DNA of 14,607 nt, taken from Brooklawnia sp050943675. Its GTDB lineage: Bacteria > Actinomycetota > Actinomycetes > Propionibacteriales > Propionibacteriaceae. Both the position numbers and the translations under genes were made by a program. Shown one piece after another: positions 14,282 to 14,607 of the stretch (positions within the stretch are counted from its first letter, which is position 1; each line of letters starts with the position of its first letter). The DNA lies in assembly GCA_050943675.1 (NCBI GenBank), contig JBMNPP010000046.1, forward strand, positions 1 through 14,607, in the 5' to 3' direction. Below the pieces are notes generated by a model that made no database searches, was not told where the DNA came from, and saw only the letters and a list, made by a program, of their open reading frames with translations.

Positions 14282-14607
14282 GTATCACCGACCCCAGGGG
14301 ATTCCTCGCTGCCGGGGTGGCCGCAGGTATCAAGACCTCCGGTGACCTCGACCTGGCGCTGGTCGTCAACCAGGGGCCCCGCTTTGACGCAGCCGGGGTA
14401 TTCACCAGCAATCGGGTATTCGCCGCGCCGGTCGCCTGGTCACGCCAGGCGCTCGCCGATGGCCAGCTAAAGGCAGTGGTGCTGAACTCCGGCGGGGCCA
14501 ACGCCTGTACCGGCGAGCCCGACTACCAGGACGCTGCCGCCACTGCCGCACAGGTGGCCGAGCTGTTGGGCTGTGCTGACACCGATGTCGGGGTCTGCTC
14601 GACCGGC
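14278..14607 (+). CDS. argJ: Glutamate N-acetyltransferase / amino-acid N-acetyltransferase ArgJ, 3' partial
   Basis: ArgJ recycles the acetyl group from N-acetylornithine to glutamate, and in bifunctional forms also acetylates glutamate from acetyl-CoA. The first 110 residues are present and the frame is open at the window edge. They match the family N-terminus: GFLAAGVAAGIKTSGDLDLALVV (here GFLAAGVAAGIK at about 8-19), FTSNRVFAAPVAWSR at 42-56, and VVLNSGGANACTG at 67-79. The window stops at CSTG, and the autoproteolytic Thr lies further on. The GTG start overlaps the argC stop. Whether this protein is mono- or bifunctional cannot be judged from this part. Confidence 0.95.
   Translation, partial: MSITDPRGFLAAGVAAGIKTSGDLDLALVVNQGPRFDAAGVFTSNRVFAAPVAWSRQALADGQLKAVVLNSGGANACTGEPDYQDAAATAAQVAELLGCADTDVGVCSTG

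Noticed and set aside
1..14607. Mobile elements, CRISPR arrays, toxin-antitoxin or phage-defence genes
   Set aside because: No transposase, integrase, repeat-spacer pattern or defence-type protein was seen on either strand; composition is even throughout.

Overview
This window is GC-rich chromosomal DNA of an actinobacterium. The gene order infC-rpmI-rplT-SpoU methyltransferase-pheS-pheT followed by argC-argJ, the long-form HisG, the class-typical PheS and PheT, and TANNNT-type -10 hexamers placed directly before start codons all fit Actinomycetota. A Propionibacteriaceae-like organism is my best guess, from gene order and protein style only; I cannot verify it without a search. I see no mobile element, CRISPR array, rRNA or tRNA. 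Most of the window is core metabolism and translation.

Layout. (1) Positions 2-1873: 3' part of a multidomain PTS phosphotransferase (HPr fused to enzyme I, probably DhaM-like) whose 5' end lies outside the window. (2) 1939-3099: hisE and hisG, a histidine-biosynthesis pair apparently started by a leaderless promoter. (3) 3163-3735, minus strand: a three-TM membrane protein of unknown function, convergent with hisG and divergent from the infC promoter. (4) 3775-6260: infC, rpmI, rplT and a SpoU/TrmH RNA methyltransferase, headed by a roughly 195-nt leader with a strong intrinsic terminator; infC starts with ATC. (5) 6268-11328: pheS and pheT, preceded by a leader carrying a possible leaderless 23-codon upstream ORF, and followed by a YcaQ/AlkX-type DNA glycosylase. 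(6) 11344-12558, minus strand: an AlaA-type aminotransferase, divergent from (7) a TetR-family regulator at 12637-13194. (8) 13253-14607: argC and the start of argJ, overlapping by 4 nt, with an ARG-box-like palindrome on the argC promoter.

How the parts fit. Amino-acid biosynthesis (his, arg, alanine) surrounds a translation block (IF3, L35, L20, rRNA/tRNA methylation, Phe-tRNA charging). The most interesting content is regulatory: mutually exclusive RNA pairings in the infC leader, two hairpins in the infC-rpmI gap, the pheST leader ORF, overlapping divergent promoters with repeated palindromes between alaA and tetR, and the ARG-box at argC. I did not find convincing evidence of a wholly new multi-gene system.
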